From NCBI GenBank assembly GCA_026984455.1, contig JALSSC010000031.1, forward strand, positions 62,001-126,000: a DNA stretch of 64,000 bases, read 5' to 3'. The position numbers were made by a program, and so were the translations under genes. The notes beneath the pieces are model-generated. The model saw only the letters and a list, made by a program, of their open reading frames with translations, did no database searches and had not been told where the DNA came from. Positions 1-9,475 of this stretch are shown one piece after another. Source of the DNA: Chromatiaceae bacterium (GTDB taxonomy: Bacteria; Pseudomonadota; Gammaproteobacteria; Chromatiales; Chromatiaceae). Position 1 is the stretch's first letter. Each line of letters begins with the position of its first letter.

Positions 1-1
1 G

Positions 2-799
2 GTCAAATCGGCCGTCCTGCTGGCCGGGCTCTACGCCCGGGGCGAGACCTGCGTGAGCGAGCCGGCGCCCACCCGCGATCACAGCGAGCGCATGCTCGAA
101 GGCCTGGGCTACCCGCTGCGGCGGGACGGCGCCCGGGTCTGCCTGGAGGGGGGAGGCCGCCTCCGCGGCACTCGCATCGACGTGCCCGCGGACATCTCCT
201 CCGCGGCCTTCTTCATGGTGGGGGCCAGCATCGCCCCGGGTTCCGAGATCCTGTTGCGCCATGTGGGCATGAACCCCACCCGTACCGGCGTGGTGGAGAT
301 CCTCCGCGCCATGGGCGCCGACATCCAGGTGTTGAACCCGCGGCGGGCGGGCGGCGAGCCGGTGGCCGACCTCCAGGTCCGCCATGCCCCCCTGCACGGC
401 ATCGAGATCCCGGAACGCCTGGTCCCCCTGGCCATCGACGAGTTCCCGGTCCTGTTCGTGGCGGCGGCCTGCGCCGAGGGTGAGACCCTGTTGACCGGCG
501 CGGGGGAACTGCGGGTGAAGGAGAGCGACCGTATCCAGGTCATGGCCGACGGACTCCGGGCCCTGGGGATCGAGGCCCGGCCGCGCGAGGACGGCATCCG
601 TATCCGGGGCGGGCGTTTCAGCGGCGGCGCGGTGGACAGTCACGGCGACCATCGCGTGGCCATGGCCTTCGCCATGGCCGGCCTGGTCGCCGAGGGCCCC
701 GTCCGCATCTCCGATTGTGCCCATGTGGACACCTCTTTCCCCGGGTTTCCGGAACTCGCGCGCGAGGCCGGTCTCGACATCCGCCGGGAGGGCGCCTGA
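2..799 (+). CDS. aroA: 3-phosphoshikimate 1-carboxyvinyltransferase, C-terminal part (5' end outside window)
   Basis: EPSP synthase, which joins shikimate-3-phosphate and phosphoenolpyruvate in the aromatic amino-acid pathway. The frame is already open at the first bases, so only the last ~265 of the usual ~430-440 residues are present. Family signatures seen include LRVKESDR, SHGDHRVAM and the C-terminal DTSFPGF. The stop is one base before the first possible GTG of cmk, so the two genes form one operon, as in many Gammaproteobacteria. Identification is firm. Confidence 0.95.
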   Translation, partial: VKSAVLLAGLYARGETCVSEPAPTRDHSERMLEGLGYPLRRDGARVCLEGGGRLRGTRIDVPADISSAAFFMVGASIAPGSEILLRHVGMNPTRTGVVEILRAMGADIQVLNPRRAGGEPVADLQVRHAPLHGIEIPERLVPLAIDEFPVLFVAAACAEGETLLTGAGELRVKESDRIQVMADGLRALGIEARPREDGIRIRGGRFSGGAVDSHGDHRVAMAFAMAGLVAEGPVRISDCAHVDTSFPGFPELAREAGLDIRREGA

Positions 800-800
800 G

Positions 801-1472
801 GTGGTCCCGGTGATCGCCATCGACGGCCCCAGCGGTTCGGGCAAGGGCACCATCGCCAAGCTCGTCGCCCAGCGCCTGGGCTGGCACTATCTGGATTCCG
901 GCGCCCTCTATCGCGCCCTGGGCCTGGCGGTGGACCGGCACGGCATCGATCCCGCCGATCCCGCGGCCGTGGCCGACCTCGCCCGGCGTCTCGACCTGCG
1001 TTTCGACGGCGAGCGCATCTGGCTGGATGGCGAGGATGTGAGCGCGGCGATTCGCAGCGAGGCGGCCGGCAATCAGGCCTCGCGGGTGGCCGCGATTCCC
1101 GAGGTGCGCGCGGCCCTGTTGCAATGGCAGCGCGACTACGCCCGCCCACCGGGGTTGGTGGCCGACGGGCGCGACATGGGCAGCGTCGTCTTTCCCCGGG
1201 CACCACTCCGGATCTTTCTCGACGCCAGCCCTGAAGAACGCGCCCAGCGGCGATATAACCAGTTGAAAGAAAAAGGAATGGATGTTAGCCTGCCCGCGCT
1301 TGCTGAAGAGATCCGGGAACGCGATGCGCGTGATCGTGGGCGTGCCGCCGCCCCCCTGGTGGCGGCGCCGGGGGCGTTCGTGCTGGATTCCACGGGGCTG
1401 TCCATCGACCAGGTCCTTGCCAGGGTGCTGGCGTGGGTCGGTGCCGCCCTGCCCGGATCCCTTCCGCAGTGA
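801..1472 (+). CDS. cmk: Cytidylate kinase
   Basis: Phosphorylates CMP/dCMP with ATP. The P-loop GPSGSGKGT lies at residues 9-17, followed by LDSGALYRA and the nucleoside-binding DGRDMGSVVFP motif, then RRYNQLKEKG. The protein is 223 aa, the normal bacterial size. Two in-frame GTG codons (801 and 810) could start it; 801 was chosen because GGGAGG lies about 9 bases upstream inside aroA. No ATG fits. The order aroA-cmk-rpsA-ihfB is classical for Gammaproteobacteria. Confidence 0.93.
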   Translation: MVPVIAIDGPSGSGKGTIAKLVAQRLGWHYLDSGALYRALGLAVDRHGIDPADPAAVADLARRLDLRFDGERIWLDGEDVSAAIRSEAAGNQASRVAAIPEVRAALLQWQRDYARPPGLVADGRDMGSVVFPRAPLRIFLDASPEERAQRRYNQLKEKGMDVSLPALAEEIRERDARDRGRAAAPLVAAPGAFVLDSTGLSIDQVLARVLAWVGAALPGSLPQ

Positions 1473-1511
1473 GGCCTCTCGGCCGTGCTCCCGTGGCCGG
1501 GGGCCTGAACC

Positions 1512-1536
1512 CGGGGTCGGTCACGACCCGACCCCG
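1512..1536 (+). terminator. GC-rich hairpin between cmk and rpsA
   Basis: A perfect 9-bp stem (1512-1520 with 1528-1536) closes a 7-base loop and is followed by TCCTT rather than a real T-run. It could be a weak terminator after cmk or a structured element in the rpsA leader. The remaining ~70 bases to the rpsA start hold no recognisable gene. Confidence 0.4.
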
Positions 1537-1606
1537 TCCTTGCAACTCAACCTAACTGACCAGCGCATACGGATTCCCTGGGGCGCCTGTCGGGATACTC
1601 GATCAA

Positions 1607-3289
1607 ATGACTGAAAATTTTGCAGAACTCCTCGAAGAAAGCCTTTCCGCCACCCAGCTCAAGCCGGGTTCCATCGTCGTCGGCACGGTGGTGGCCATCA
1701 ATGACGACTCGGTGATCGTCAACGCCGGTCTCAAGTCGGAGGGGGTGATCCCCCGCAACCAGTTCATCGGTCCCGACGGCAACCTGGAGGTCCAGGTGGG
1801 CGACCAGGTGGAGGTGGCGGTGGAGGCCGTGGAGGACGGCTTCGGCGCGACCCGCCTGTCCCGCGAGAAGGCCAAGCGCGCCCAGGCCTGGGAACGCCTG
1901 GAGAAGGCCTTCGAGGACGAGGAGATCGTCAAGGGCATGCTCACCGGCAAGGTCAAGGGCGGCTTCACCGTGGACCTCGGCGAGATCCGCGCCTTCCTGC
2001 CCGGCTCCCTGGTGGACGTGCGCCCGGTGCGCGATACCGCCTATCTGGAAGGCAAGGAGTTGGAATTCAAGGTCATCAAGCTGGATCAGAAGCGCAACAA
2101 CGTGGTGGTCTCCCGGCGCGCCGTGGTGGAACAGGAATACAGCGAAGAGCGGGAGAAGCTCCTCGAGAATCTCCAGGAAGGCGCGGAGTTCCCCGGCGTG
2201 GTCAAGAACCTCACCGACTACGGCGCCTTCGTGGATCTGGGTGGTATCGACGGCCTGCTGCACATCACCGACATGGCCTGGCGGCGGGTCAAGCACCCTT
2301 CCGAGGTGGTCTCCATCGGTGACGAGATCCGTGTGAAGGTGCTCAAGTTCGACCGCGAGCGTCAGCGTGTCTCCCTCGGCCTCAAGCAGCTCGGGGACGA
2401 TCCCTGGATCAACATCTCGCGGCGTTATCCCGAGGGCACCCGGGTCTGGGGCAAGGTCACCAACATCGCCGACTACGGCTGCTTCGTCGAGATCGAGGAG
2501 GGGGTCGAAGGCCTGGTGCACGTCTCCGAGATGGACTGGACCAACAAGAACATCCATCCCTCAAAGGTGGTCCAGGTGGGCGACGAAGTGGAGGTCATGG
2601 TCCTCGACATCGATGAGGACCGCCGCCGTATCTCCCTGGGCATGAAGCAGTGCCAGCCCAACCCCTGGGAGGAGTTTGCCCAGAATCACGACAAGGGCGA
2701 TCATGTCACCGGCCGGATCAAGTCCATCACCGACTTCGGCGTGTTCATCGGCCTCGAAGGCGGCATCGACGGCCTGGTGCATCTCTCTGACCTGTCCTGG
2801 GACGACACCGGCGAGGACGCCATCCGCCGCTTCAAGAAGGGCGACGAACTGGAGACCGTGGTGCTCTCGGTGGACCCCGAACGCGAGCGCATCTCCCTGG
2901 GCGTGAAGCAACTGGACAAGGATCCCTTCTCCAGCTTTGTCGCCCTCAACCCCAAGGGCAGCGTGGTCAAGGGCGTGGTCCGCGAGGTGGACGCCCGGGG
3001 CGCCACGGTGGACCTGGGCGAGGGTGTCGAGGGTTACCTGCGGGCCTCCGAGATCTCCCGCGACCGGGTGGCGGATGCCCGTAGCGTGCTCAAACCCGGC
3101 GATCCCGTGGAGGCGAAATTCATGGGGGTCGATCGCAAGAACCGCACCATCTCCCTGTCCATCAAACAGAAGGATGCCGACGAGGAGGCCGCCGCGATCA
3201 AGGGCTATAGTCGCGAGTCCTCAGCAGGTACCGCCACCCTGGGTGACATCCTCAAGGAGCAGATGAAGGCCTCCGCGGCCGACGACTGA
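1607..3289 (+). CDS. rpsA: 30S ribosomal protein S1
   Basis: Binds mRNA on the 30S subunit and helps unfold and dock leaders. The 560-aa product has six S1/OB repeats; the later ones show the [14 protein letters not shown]-type core (residues ~205-220, ~290-305, ~378-393). No purine-rich Shine-Dalgarno sequence precedes the ATG (the upstream bases are ACTCGATCAA), which agrees with the SD-less, autoregulated rpsA leader known in E. coli. It sits between cmk and ihfB. Confidence 0.97.
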   Translation: MTENFAELLEESLSATQLKPGSIVVGTVVAINDDSVIVNAGLKSEGVIPRNQFIGPDGNLEVQVGDQVEVAVEAVEDGFGATRLSREKAKRAQAWERLEKAFEDEEIVKGMLTGKVKGGFTVDLGEIRAFLPGSLVDVRPVRDTAYLEGKELEFKVIKLDQKRNNVVVSRRAVVEQEYSEEREKLLENLQEGAEFPGVVKNLTDYGAFVDLGGIDGLLHITDMAWRRVKHPSEVVSIGDEIRVKVLKFDRERQRVSLGLKQLGDDPWINISRRYPEGTRVWGKVTNIADYGCFVEIEEGVEGLVHVSEMDWTNKNIHPSKVVQVGDEVEVMVLDIDEDRRRISLGMKQCQPNPWEEFAQNHDKGDHVTGRIKSITDFGVFIGLEGGIDGLVHLSDLSWDDTGEDAIRRFKKGDELETVVLSVDPERERISLGVKQLDKDPFSSFVALNPKGSVVKGVVREVDARGATVDLGEGVEGYLRASEISRDRVADARSVLKPGDPVEAKFMGVDRKNRTISLSIKQKDADEEAAAIKGYSRESSAGTATLGDILKEQMKASAADD

Positions 3290-3506
3290 TCTCCAGGGCA
3301 AAACGGATCAGTCTTTTCTGCGCGGTGGAGAGGTGCCACCCTCTGCGAGGGTGATGAGCCGTCGAAGATGGAGGAAACCGGAAATCGCCCTCTCGGGTTT
3401 CCGGGTCGAAGAAGGCATTCCTGGCGTTTTTCGGCATCTCCTTGGGGGGCGGGGCCAGAAGGATTCGGGCCCTGCCCAATCGGACTTTGGAGCAGGAGCT
3501 GCACGC

Positions 3507-3863
3507 ATGACCAAATCGGAACTGATCGAGGTGCTGGCCCAGGCCCAGGGCCAGTTGGCCTACCGCGACGTGGAGCTGGCCGTAAAATACATGCTCGAAC
3601 ACATGAGCCAGGCGTTGGCCACGGGCGAGCGCATAGAGATCCGTGGCTTTGGCAGCTTCTCGTTGCACTACCGTCCACCACGGGTGGGTCGCAATCCCAA
3701 GACGGGCGAGGCCGTGGAGTTGTCGGGGAAGTACGTCCCCCATTTCAAACCAGGCAAGGAACTGCGGGAGCGGGTCAACGACGCCTATCAGCGCTCCCTG
3801 CTGTCGCAGGAAGTGCATGGCAGGGATAAGGCACATGAAGAGGTGGCCAGGGAGTCGGCCTGA
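3507..3863 (+). CDS. ihfB: Integration host factor subunit beta
   Basis: DNA-bending nucleoid protein that pairs with IhfA. The HU/IHF fold is clear: [10 protein letters not shown] at the N terminus, [12 protein letters not shown], then [11 protein letters not shown] and [11 protein letters not shown]. At 118 aa it exceeds the usual 94-105 aa because of a charged C-terminal tail (residues ~97-118). AGCAGGAG lies 8 bases before the ATG. The 217 bases after rpsA contain no gene. A strong terminator follows, so this ends the operon. Confidence 0.95.
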   Translation: MTKSELIEVLAQAQGQLAYRDVELAVKYMLEHMSQALATGERIEIRGFGSFSLHYRPPRVGRNPKTGEAVELSGKYVPHFKPGKELRERVNDAYQRSLLSQEVHGRDKAHEEVARESA

Positions 3864-3885
3864 ACCGGGTCCGGGATCGATGAAG

Positions 3886-3911
3886 AAGCGCCTTTCCGGG
3901 CGCTTTTTTTT
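3886..3911 (+). terminator. Rho-independent terminator of the rpsA-ihfB operon
   Basis: The stem AAGCGCC (3886-3892) pairs with GGCGCTT (3899-3905) around a TTTCCG loop and runs into eight or more T residues. It lies 23 bases past the ihfB stop. The bases immediately after the T-run begin what looks like a group IIC intron; that class characteristically inserts behind terminator hairpins. Confidence 0.85.
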
Positions 3912-3912
3912 C

Positions 3913-4355
3913 GTGCGCCAGGCATGGCGCTATTCCCCGAGCTGCGGTGGCGAGGGGATGACTTGGGGGTGGAAGTCCCCTGCCGGCCCGGCAGGGGGAA
4001 CGGTGGGCCCAACGGGAAGGATGCCCACTGCGAGGTGGGATCCGCAGGAAGCCGAAGGCAGGGCACTGGCCAATCGCCGGGAGCGGGTTTGCGCAGGCGC
4101 GGGTCTGGCCGCGAAGGGGTGGCCCCCAGGGATGGGGCGAATGGCAGGCCGCGCATACGCGGACCCTGGTGGAAGAGGGGCACGAGCCACAGGAACCAGA
4201 CGCGGCACACGTGCCGGTCTGATCGCCGGGGGCGGGTGTCGCTGCTCGACAGCGTGGACGACTTCCATGTATCTCGTGCGCCGTCGGATGCGGCACGGGA
4301 CCCCACGCCCACTGGTGTGAGAGGACGGCGGGAGCAACCCCGCCGTTTACTCGAT
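3913..4355 (+). mobile_element. ORF-less group IIC (bacterial class C) intron, ribozyme only
   Basis: The 443-bp segment starts GTGCGCCAGGCATGGCGC, closely resembling the 5' end of class C introns (O. iheyensis I1 begins GUGUGCCCGGCAUGGGUGC). In the same order as that intron come GGGGGTGGAAGTCCCC, GGCCCAACGGGAAGG, GATCCGCAGGAAGCCGAAGG, and near the 3' end GGTGTGAGAGG, the domain V-VI linker. A domain VI hairpin (stem 4325-4332/4339-4346) ends in TTTACTCGAT. No reverse transcriptase ORF is present, and the total length is about that of the bare ribozyme. The domain V region (about 4285-4315) looks diverged from the canonical hairpin, so activity is doubtful. The site directly behind the ihfB terminator T-run fits class C target choice. 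Confidence 0.68.
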
Positions 4356-4370
4356 CACAGGGGCGCCACG

Positions 4371-5270
4371 CTATCTGTTGGCGATGGCCTCCAACTGCTT
4401 GGCCGGGATCACTTGGCCGTCCAGGGCGGCATCCTTGGCGGAACGGCCGAAGGCCACGGTCATGAGGGTGGAGTAGTAGACCACGGGCATCTTGAACTTG
4501 GTGCCGTAGGTCTCGTTGATCTGGTCCTGATAGACCTCCACGTTCATCTGACACACCGGGCAGGGGGTGACGATCATGTCGGCGCCGTTGTCGTAGGCGG
4601 CTTCGATGATGCCCTTGATCATCTCCTGAGACTTCTCCGGCTCGGAGAAGGCCAGGGCGCCGCCACAGCACTGCACCTTCTTCTCATAGGCGGGGATGGA
4701 CTCGGCCCCCAGGGTGTCCACCAGCTTGTCCAGGTACATGGGGTTCTCGTAGGACTCGCCGTGGATGCCGAAGGGGCGGTTGGTCTGACAGCCCACGTAG
4801 CCGGCGATGCGGATGCCCTCCAGGGGCTTCTTGACCTTCTCGCCGATCTCGTCGTAGCCGATGTCCTCCACCAAGACCTCGCACATGTGCTTGATGGGGG
4901 TCTCGTTCTTGAGCTTGAGGCCGGCCTCGGCCAGGGCCTGATTGGCCTCGGCGAACAGGGACTCGTCCTCCTCCAGGCGCTCGGAGGTCTCCCGGGTGGC
5001 GAGCCAGCAGGCGGCGCAGGTGGCCACGATCTCCTGACCGGCGTTGTGTTGCTCGGACAGGGCGATGTTGCGCGCCGACAGGGCCAGGCGCGGCAACTCG
5101 CCGCCGCCGGCGTAGCCGATGGAGGCGGAACAGCAGTTCCAGTCGGGAATGTCGTTGAGCTGGATGTCCAACTCCTCGCACATGGCCTTTACCGAGCGCA
5201 GGTAGTTGGACGAGGACGCCCCCTTCTGGGAGGAACATCCGGGATAGAAGGAATATTCTCGCTTTGCCAT
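4371..5270 (-). CDS. hdrB: HdrB-like subunit of a Qmo/heterodisulfide reductase-type complex
   Basis: Protein of the HdrB (CCG domain) family, which carries non-cubane [4Fe-4S] clusters. Of 299 aa, the first Cys-rich unit has YPGCSS (residues 8-13), NCCSAS (~45) and TCAACW (~83), with CCS in place of the usual CCG. The second has GCQT, CCGGAL and PCPVC. It ends the minus-strand operon qmoA-qmoB-hdrC-hdrB, 10 bases after hdrC. In organisms with this arrangement HdrBC stands in for the membrane QmoC subunit and may connect adenylylsulfate reductase to other carriers. That role is inferred. Confidence 0.88.
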   Translation of the reverse strand: MAKREYSFYPGCSSQKGASSSNYLRSVKAMCEELDIQLNDIPDWNCCSASIGYAGGGELPRLALSARNIALSEQHNAGQEIVATCAACWLATRETSERLEEDESLFAEANQALAEAGLKLKNETPIKHMCEVLVEDIGYDEIGEKVKKPLEGIRIAGYVGCQTNRPFGIHGESYENPMYLDKLVDTLGAESIPAYEKKVQCCGGALAFSEPEKSQEMIKGIIEAAYDNGADMIVTPCPVCQMNVEVYQDQINETYGTKFKMPVVYYSTLMTVAFGRSAKDAALDGQVIPAKQLEAIANR

Positions 5271-5280
5271 CTGTGCCTCC

Positions 5281-5907
5281 TCAGCCGGCGTTCTGCTTGA
5301 TACGGGCGTCTTCCAGTTCCTGCGCCTTGCGGATCATCTTGTGAAAGCCGTCCAGGTCCTTGACGGCGTGTCCGCCGACGACCTCCATGGGGTTCATGCG
5401 CTTGGTGCGCAGCATCCCCAGGCCGATGGCCTGTTGTTTCATGGCCACCTTGATGCCTTCACCGAAGCCGTTCATGAAGTACAGGGACAGGCCCAGCTTG
5501 AGTTCGTTGACCCGGCCCTTCTTGACCAGGTTGTCCCAGAACAACTGGGCGAACTTGGCGGTGGGCTGGTTCTTGGGGGCCAGCCCCAGGCGCTTCGCAT
5601 AGGTGGCGAGGCCGTGCATGATGTGGGTGATGGGCAGGCCGCGCGGGCAGCGCACGATGCAGTTGTAGCAGGAGGTGCACATCCACATGGAGTCGGAGGT
5701 CAGCACCTCTTCGCGCTTGCCGGCGCGGATCATCATGAAGATCTCCTGCGGGGGATGCGCCCAGTGCTTGCCCAGGGGGCAGGAACCCGAGCAGACGCCG
5801 CACTGCATGCACATCTTGACCCACTCGCCCTCTTCGACGTTGGCCTCCACTTCCTGCAGGAAGCGGGTGCGGTACTGCTCGATCATCTGTTGGTTGAGTT
5901 CGCTCAT
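5281..5907 (-). CDS. hdrC: HdrC-like iron-sulfur subunit
   Basis: Small ferredoxin-like electron-transfer subunit (208 aa) with two four-cysteine [4Fe-4S] motifs: CMQCGVCSGSCPLG (about residue 33) and CTSCYNCIVRCPRG (about residue 77). It lacks the transmembrane cytochrome b region of classical QmoC, so the encoded complex looks soluble or peripheral. It sits 12 bases downstream of qmoB and 10 bases upstream of hdrB, so the four genes are probably one transcript. Confidence 0.88.
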   Translation of the reverse strand: MSELNQQMIEQYRTRFLQEVEANVEEGEWVKMCMQCGVCSGSCPLGKHWAHPPQEIFMMIRAGKREEVLTSDSMWMCTSCYNCIVRCPRGLPITHIMHGLATYAKRLGLAPKNQPTAKFAQLFWDNLVKKGRVNELKLGLSLYFMNGFGEGIKVAMKQQAIGLGMLRTKRMNPMEVVGGHAVKDLDGFHKMIRKAQELEDARIKQNAG

Positions 5908-5919
5908 TGGCCGTCTCCC

Positions 5920-8184
5920 TTAGAACTTGAACGGGCTCATGCCGATCTCGTCCACGGTCTTGGCCATGTCGTTGATCAGCTGAGGCGCGCGCTTGGTGTC
6001 GGTGATGGCGACCTCGTAGACGGCCACCCGCTCGGTCTCCAGGTTGAGCTGCTGGAGGGTGTCGCCCACCTTGGAGAGGCGCTCGTGGGCCATGGCCGAG
6101 CCGCGCACGAAGTGGCACTGATAGTCGTCGTCCTTGCGGCAACCCATGAGGACCACGCCGTCGTAGCCCGAGTTGAGGGAGTCGGTGATCCAGGACAGGC
6201 TCACCGAGCCCAGGCAGCGAACCGGGACGACACGCGACCAGGGGCTGATCTCCTCGCCCGCCATGGCGGCCATGTCCAGGGCCGGGTAGGCGTCGTTCTC
6301 GCAGGCCAGGACCAGGATGCGCGGCTTCTCGGAGTATTCGTCCGGGACGTCCACGGCCTTGATCTGCTGGCCCACCGTGTCGATGGAGTAGTTGGCGAAG
6401 GAGATGACCCGCACCGGGCAGGCGCCCATGCAGGTGCCGCAACGCCGGCAACGGGCCTCGTTGAACTGGGGATAACGCTCCTCGTCCTCGTTGATGGCGC
6501 CGAACGGGCACTCCACCGTGCAGCGCTTGCACTGGGTGCAGCCCTCCTTGCGGAAGCGCGGGAAGCTGAGGTCGCCAGCGCGGGGATGCACGGCCTGTCC
6601 CCAGGCGGCGTGGACCGTGGCCTGAATGGCCTTCATGGCGGCCCCGGCGGCGTCGTCGCGGGCCTGGGCGCTGTCCATGGGACGGCGGCAGGGGCCGGCG
6701 GCGTAGATGCCGGTGCGGCGGGTCTCGTAGGGGAAGCAGATGAAGTGGGAGTCCACGAACCCGTGCCTCAGATGGGGCAGGTCGGTGCCCTGGCGGTAGT
6801 CCAGGTTGAGGATGGACTCCACGGAGACGCTCACCTGGGGCGTGGCCTCTTCGCCGGCGGTCTCACCGCCTTCCTCTTCCTCGTCCTCGGCCTCCAAGGG
6901 TGCCGCGTAGGGATCGGGGCCGGTGTTGGGCACCTGGCCGGTGGCCAGCACCACCAGGTCACAGGTCATCTCGGTGTCCTCGTTCAGGATCAGGTCCTTG
7001 AACTTCACCCGCAGTTCGCCGTCCGCGCTCACCACCTCGGAGACCTCCCCCTTCGAGAAGGTGACCTCCTTGCGTTGGGCGGCGCGGTAGAAGTCCTCGC
7101 CGGGGGCGCCCGGAGTGCGCAGGTCGGTGAACAGCACGGTGGTGTCGCAGCCGGGGTTCTGCTGCTTGAAGTACATGGCCTGCTTGATGGAGGTGGTGCA
7201 GCAGAAGCCGGAGCAGTAGGGCAGGTGGCCCTCCTTGTCACTGCGCTGGCCGGCGCATTGGACGAAGGCCACGGCCTGCACCTCCTTGCCGTCGGAGGGG
7301 CGCTTGATGGGGCCGCCGTCGGCCTCCCTGGCGAGGCGTTCGAGTTCGAGGTTGGTGACCACGTCGGGGGTCTTGCCATAGGCGAACTCAGGCAGGTTGT
7401 TGGCGTCGTAGGGCTTGAACCCGGAGGCCTGGATGATGGCTCCGAAGCTGCCGTTGAGGGTCTCGCCCGACTCGCGGGCGATCTCGACGGAGAAACGTCC
7501 GGGGGCGCCGGAACTCTGCGCCACCCGGGCATTGGTATAGACGGTGATGCGCTCGTTGGACATCACCCGGGAGACGAGATCGGCCACCTGGGTGTCCTGG
7601 GGGTCCACATAGGGCGAGCGGGTGGGCACGCGCCTGTAGACCTGGGCCATGTGTCCGCCCAGTTGGGCGGCCTTCTCCACGATGGTGGCGTTGTAGCCGG
7701 CCTCGGCCACCTCCAGGGCGGCCTGCATGCCGGTGACGCCACCGCCCACCACCAGGATGTGCTTGTTGAGTTCTTGTTCCCCGGAGGGTTCGGGGATCTC
7801 CATGAAGCGCACCTCGGCACAGCCCATGCGCACGTAGTCGTCCGCCTTCTCCTGGGTGGTCTCGCGGTTCTCCTCGGTGTCGGGACGGCTCCAGATCACC
7901 CCCTCGCGGAGGTTGGCCCGGGACAGGGCGACGCGGGGGAAGTTGAAGGCCTCCACCTTGGCGCGGCGCGAGCAGGCCGCGATCATGACGTGGTTGACGC
8001 CCTCGTTGTCGATGTCGTCCTGGATCATCTGCACGCCTTCGGCGCTGCACAGCATGGGGTGCTGGCGGCAGAGATTCATCTTGCCCTCGCGCAGGGCGAT
8101 CTGTTCCAGTTGGTCGGTATCCAGGCGTTCGCCGATACCGCAGCCGGTGCAGATGTATCCGCCGAATTTCTTGTCGTCTGCCAC
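5920..8184 (-). CDS. qmoB: QmoB: HdrA/MvhD-type flavin and Fe-S oxidoreductase subunit
   Basis: 754-aa electron-transfer subunit. Order: N-terminal Cys region (YICTGCGIGERL), FAD Rossmann motif VVGGGVTGMQAALEVAEAG, HdrA-type cysteines (CAGQRSDKEG to FCCTTS), an acidic Glu-rich insertion, two [4Fe-4S] motifs (CTQCKRCTVECPFG, CRRCGTCMGACPV), then an MvhD-like domain with GCRKDDDYQC. GTG at 8184 was chosen because AGGAGG lies 9 bases upstream and ADDKKFGGYICTG follows at once; a longer reading would overlap qmoA. Partner of QmoA in quinone-interacting or Hdr-linked sulfur metabolism. Confidence 0.9.
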   Translation of the reverse strand: MADDKKFGGYICTGCGIGERLDTDQLEQIALREGKMNLCRQHPMLCSAEGVQMIQDDIDNEGVNHVMIAACSRRAKVEAFNFPRVALSRANLREGVIWSRPDTEENRETTQEKADDYVRMGCAEVRFMEIPEPSGEQELNKHILVVGGGVTGMQAALEVAEAGYNATIVEKAAQLGGHMAQVYRRVPTRSPYVDPQDTQVADLVSRVMSNERITVYTNARVAQSSGAPGRFSVEIARESGETLNGSFGAIIQASGFKPYDANNLPEFAYGKTPDVVTNLELERLAREADGGPIKRPSDGKEVQAVAFVQCAGQRSDKEGHLPYCSGFCCTTSIKQAMYFKQQNPGCDTTVLFTDLRTPGAPGEDFYRAAQRKEVTFSKGEVSEVVSADGELRVKFKDLILNEDTEMTCDLVVLATGQVPNTGPDPYAAPLEAEDEEEEGGETAGEEATPQVSVSVESILNLDYRQGTDLPHLRHGFVDSHFICFPYETRRTGIYAAGPCRRPMDSAQARDDAAGAAMKAIQATVHAAWGQAVHPRAGDLSFPRFRKEGCTQCKRCTVECPFGAINEDEERYPQFNEARCRRCGTCMGACPVRVISFANYSIDTVGQQIKAVDVPDEYSEKPRILVLACENDAYPALDMAAMAGEEISPWSRVVPVRCLGSVSLSWITDSLNSGYDGVVLMGCRKDDDYQCHFVRGSAMAHERLSKVGDTLQQLNLETERVAVYEVAITDTKRAPQLINDMAKTVDEIGMSPFKF

Positions 8185-8188
8185 TGTA

Positions 8189-9475
8189 TCAAGCCTCCTG
8201 ACCTGCGACTCGGTTGACCACCTGGACGGCCTTGAGGGCCGCTCCGGTGGCATGCTGCACCGCGCGATTCACGTCCAGGGCGTCGGACGCCACGCCGGCG
8301 GCGAAGATGGCGCCGTTCTCGGGCGCGGGCTCGATGAAGCCCTCCTCGTTGAGGGCCAGCTTCACTGGGAACTGGTCCGAGGGGACCGACGGCTGCATGC
8401 CGATGGCCAGTACCACCAGGTCGTGCTCATTGGCGTAGCGGTGATAGCCCTCGGTGTCCACCCCGTGGAGCACCGGGTTGCCGTTGGCCTTGTTCTCCTC
8501 GATCTTGGCCACCTTGGACTTTATGAACCGGGCCCGGGTGGTCTCCCGGACCTTGGCGTAGAAGTCCTCGAAGCGGTCGATGGCACGAATGTCGATGTAG
8601 TAGACGCTGATGTCGGCGTCGTCGCCCCAGGCGTCGGCCACATAGGTGGTCTGCTTGAGGGTGGCCATGCAGCAGATGCGCGAGCAGTGCAGCAGGTGAT
8701 TGTGATCGCGGGAGCCGGCGCACTGGATGAAGGCCACGTTGCGGGCCTCCTTGCCGTCGGAGGGGCGGATCAGCCGGCCGCCGGTGGGCCCGCTGGGGTC
8801 CGCCATGCGTTCGAATTCCACGCTGGTGATGACGTTGGCGATGCGGTCGTAGCCATAGGGCTGGATGCGGTTGGCGTCATAGGGCTGCCAGCCGGTGGCC
8901 CAGATCACGGCGCCCACGTTGAGGGTGAGATCCTCGCCCGAGTCGTCCAGGTCGATGGCGTCGTATTTGCAGGCGGCCTTGGCCTTTTCGGCGTCCTCGC
9001 TGCCGATGATCCGCGGGTCCAGGACATAGCGCAGGGGGTGGGCCATGCGATGGGGCAGGTAGGCGCCCTTGCGCTTGGACAGTCCATAGTTGAATTCGTC
9101 GTCGAATTCGCTGCTCACGGCCCGCTCGCAGTCGCCGCAGGCGGTGCAGTTCTCCTTCACATAGCGCGGGGAGATGTGCACGCCCACCCGGTAGTTGCCG
9201 GGCTCCCCCTCCACGGAGGTGACTTCGGCCAGGGTCAGGATGCGCAGGGCAGGGTTCATCTTGGCCCGGCGCTGGTTGATCTCCAACCCACAGGTGGGAA
9301 AGCAGAGCTTGGGAAAATATTTGTAGAGCTGGGAGACGCGGCCGCCCAGGTAGGGGCGTTTTTCCAACAGCACGACCTGCTTTCCGGTCTCGGCGGCCTC
9401 CAGGGCAGCGGTCATCCCGCTGATCCCGCCGCCGACCACCAGAATGGTCTCGTTGGTTGCGATCACTTCCGTCAT
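8189..9475 (-). CDS. qmoA: QmoA: FAD-containing HdrA-like subunit
   Basis: First gene of the minus-strand operon; 428 aa, close to usual QmoA size. It shows an N-terminal FAD Rossmann motif (VVGGGISGMTAALEAAETG, residues ~13-31), the HdrA-type LCFPTCGLEINQRRAKM, CTACGDCERA, and the later cysteines of CAGSRDHNHLLHC and RICCMATLK. In sulfate reducers Qmo passes electrons to adenylylsulfate reductase; in sulfur oxidizers the flow is thought to be reversed. The stop is 4 bases before the qmoB start. Confidence 0.9.
   Translation of the reverse strand: MTEVIATNETILVVGGGISGMTAALEAAETGKQVVLLEKRPYLGGRVSQLYKYFPKLCFPTCGLEINQRRAKMNPALRILTLAEVTSVEGEPGNYRVGVHISPRYVKENCTACGDCERAVSSEFDDEFNYGLSKRKGAYLPHRMAHPLRYVLDPRIIGSEDAEKAKAACKYDAIDLDDSGEDLTLNVGAVIWATGWQPYDANRIQPYGYDRIANVITSVEFERMADPSGPTGGRLIRPSDGKEARNVAFIQCAGSRDHNHLLHCSRICCMATLKQTTYVADAWGDDADISVYYIDIRAIDRFEDFYAKVRETTRARFIKSKVAKIEENKANGNPVLHGVDTEGYHRYANEHDLVVLAIGMQPSVPSDQFPVKLALNEEGFIEPAPENGAIFAAGVASDALDVNRAVQHATGAALKAVQVVNRVAGQEA

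Noticed and set aside
4321-4355. Hairpin taken at first as the terminator of the minus-strand hdrB operon
   Set aside because: The hairpin with its TTTACTCGAT end fits domain VI of the group IIC intron on the plus strand, and no T-run follows on the minus strand.
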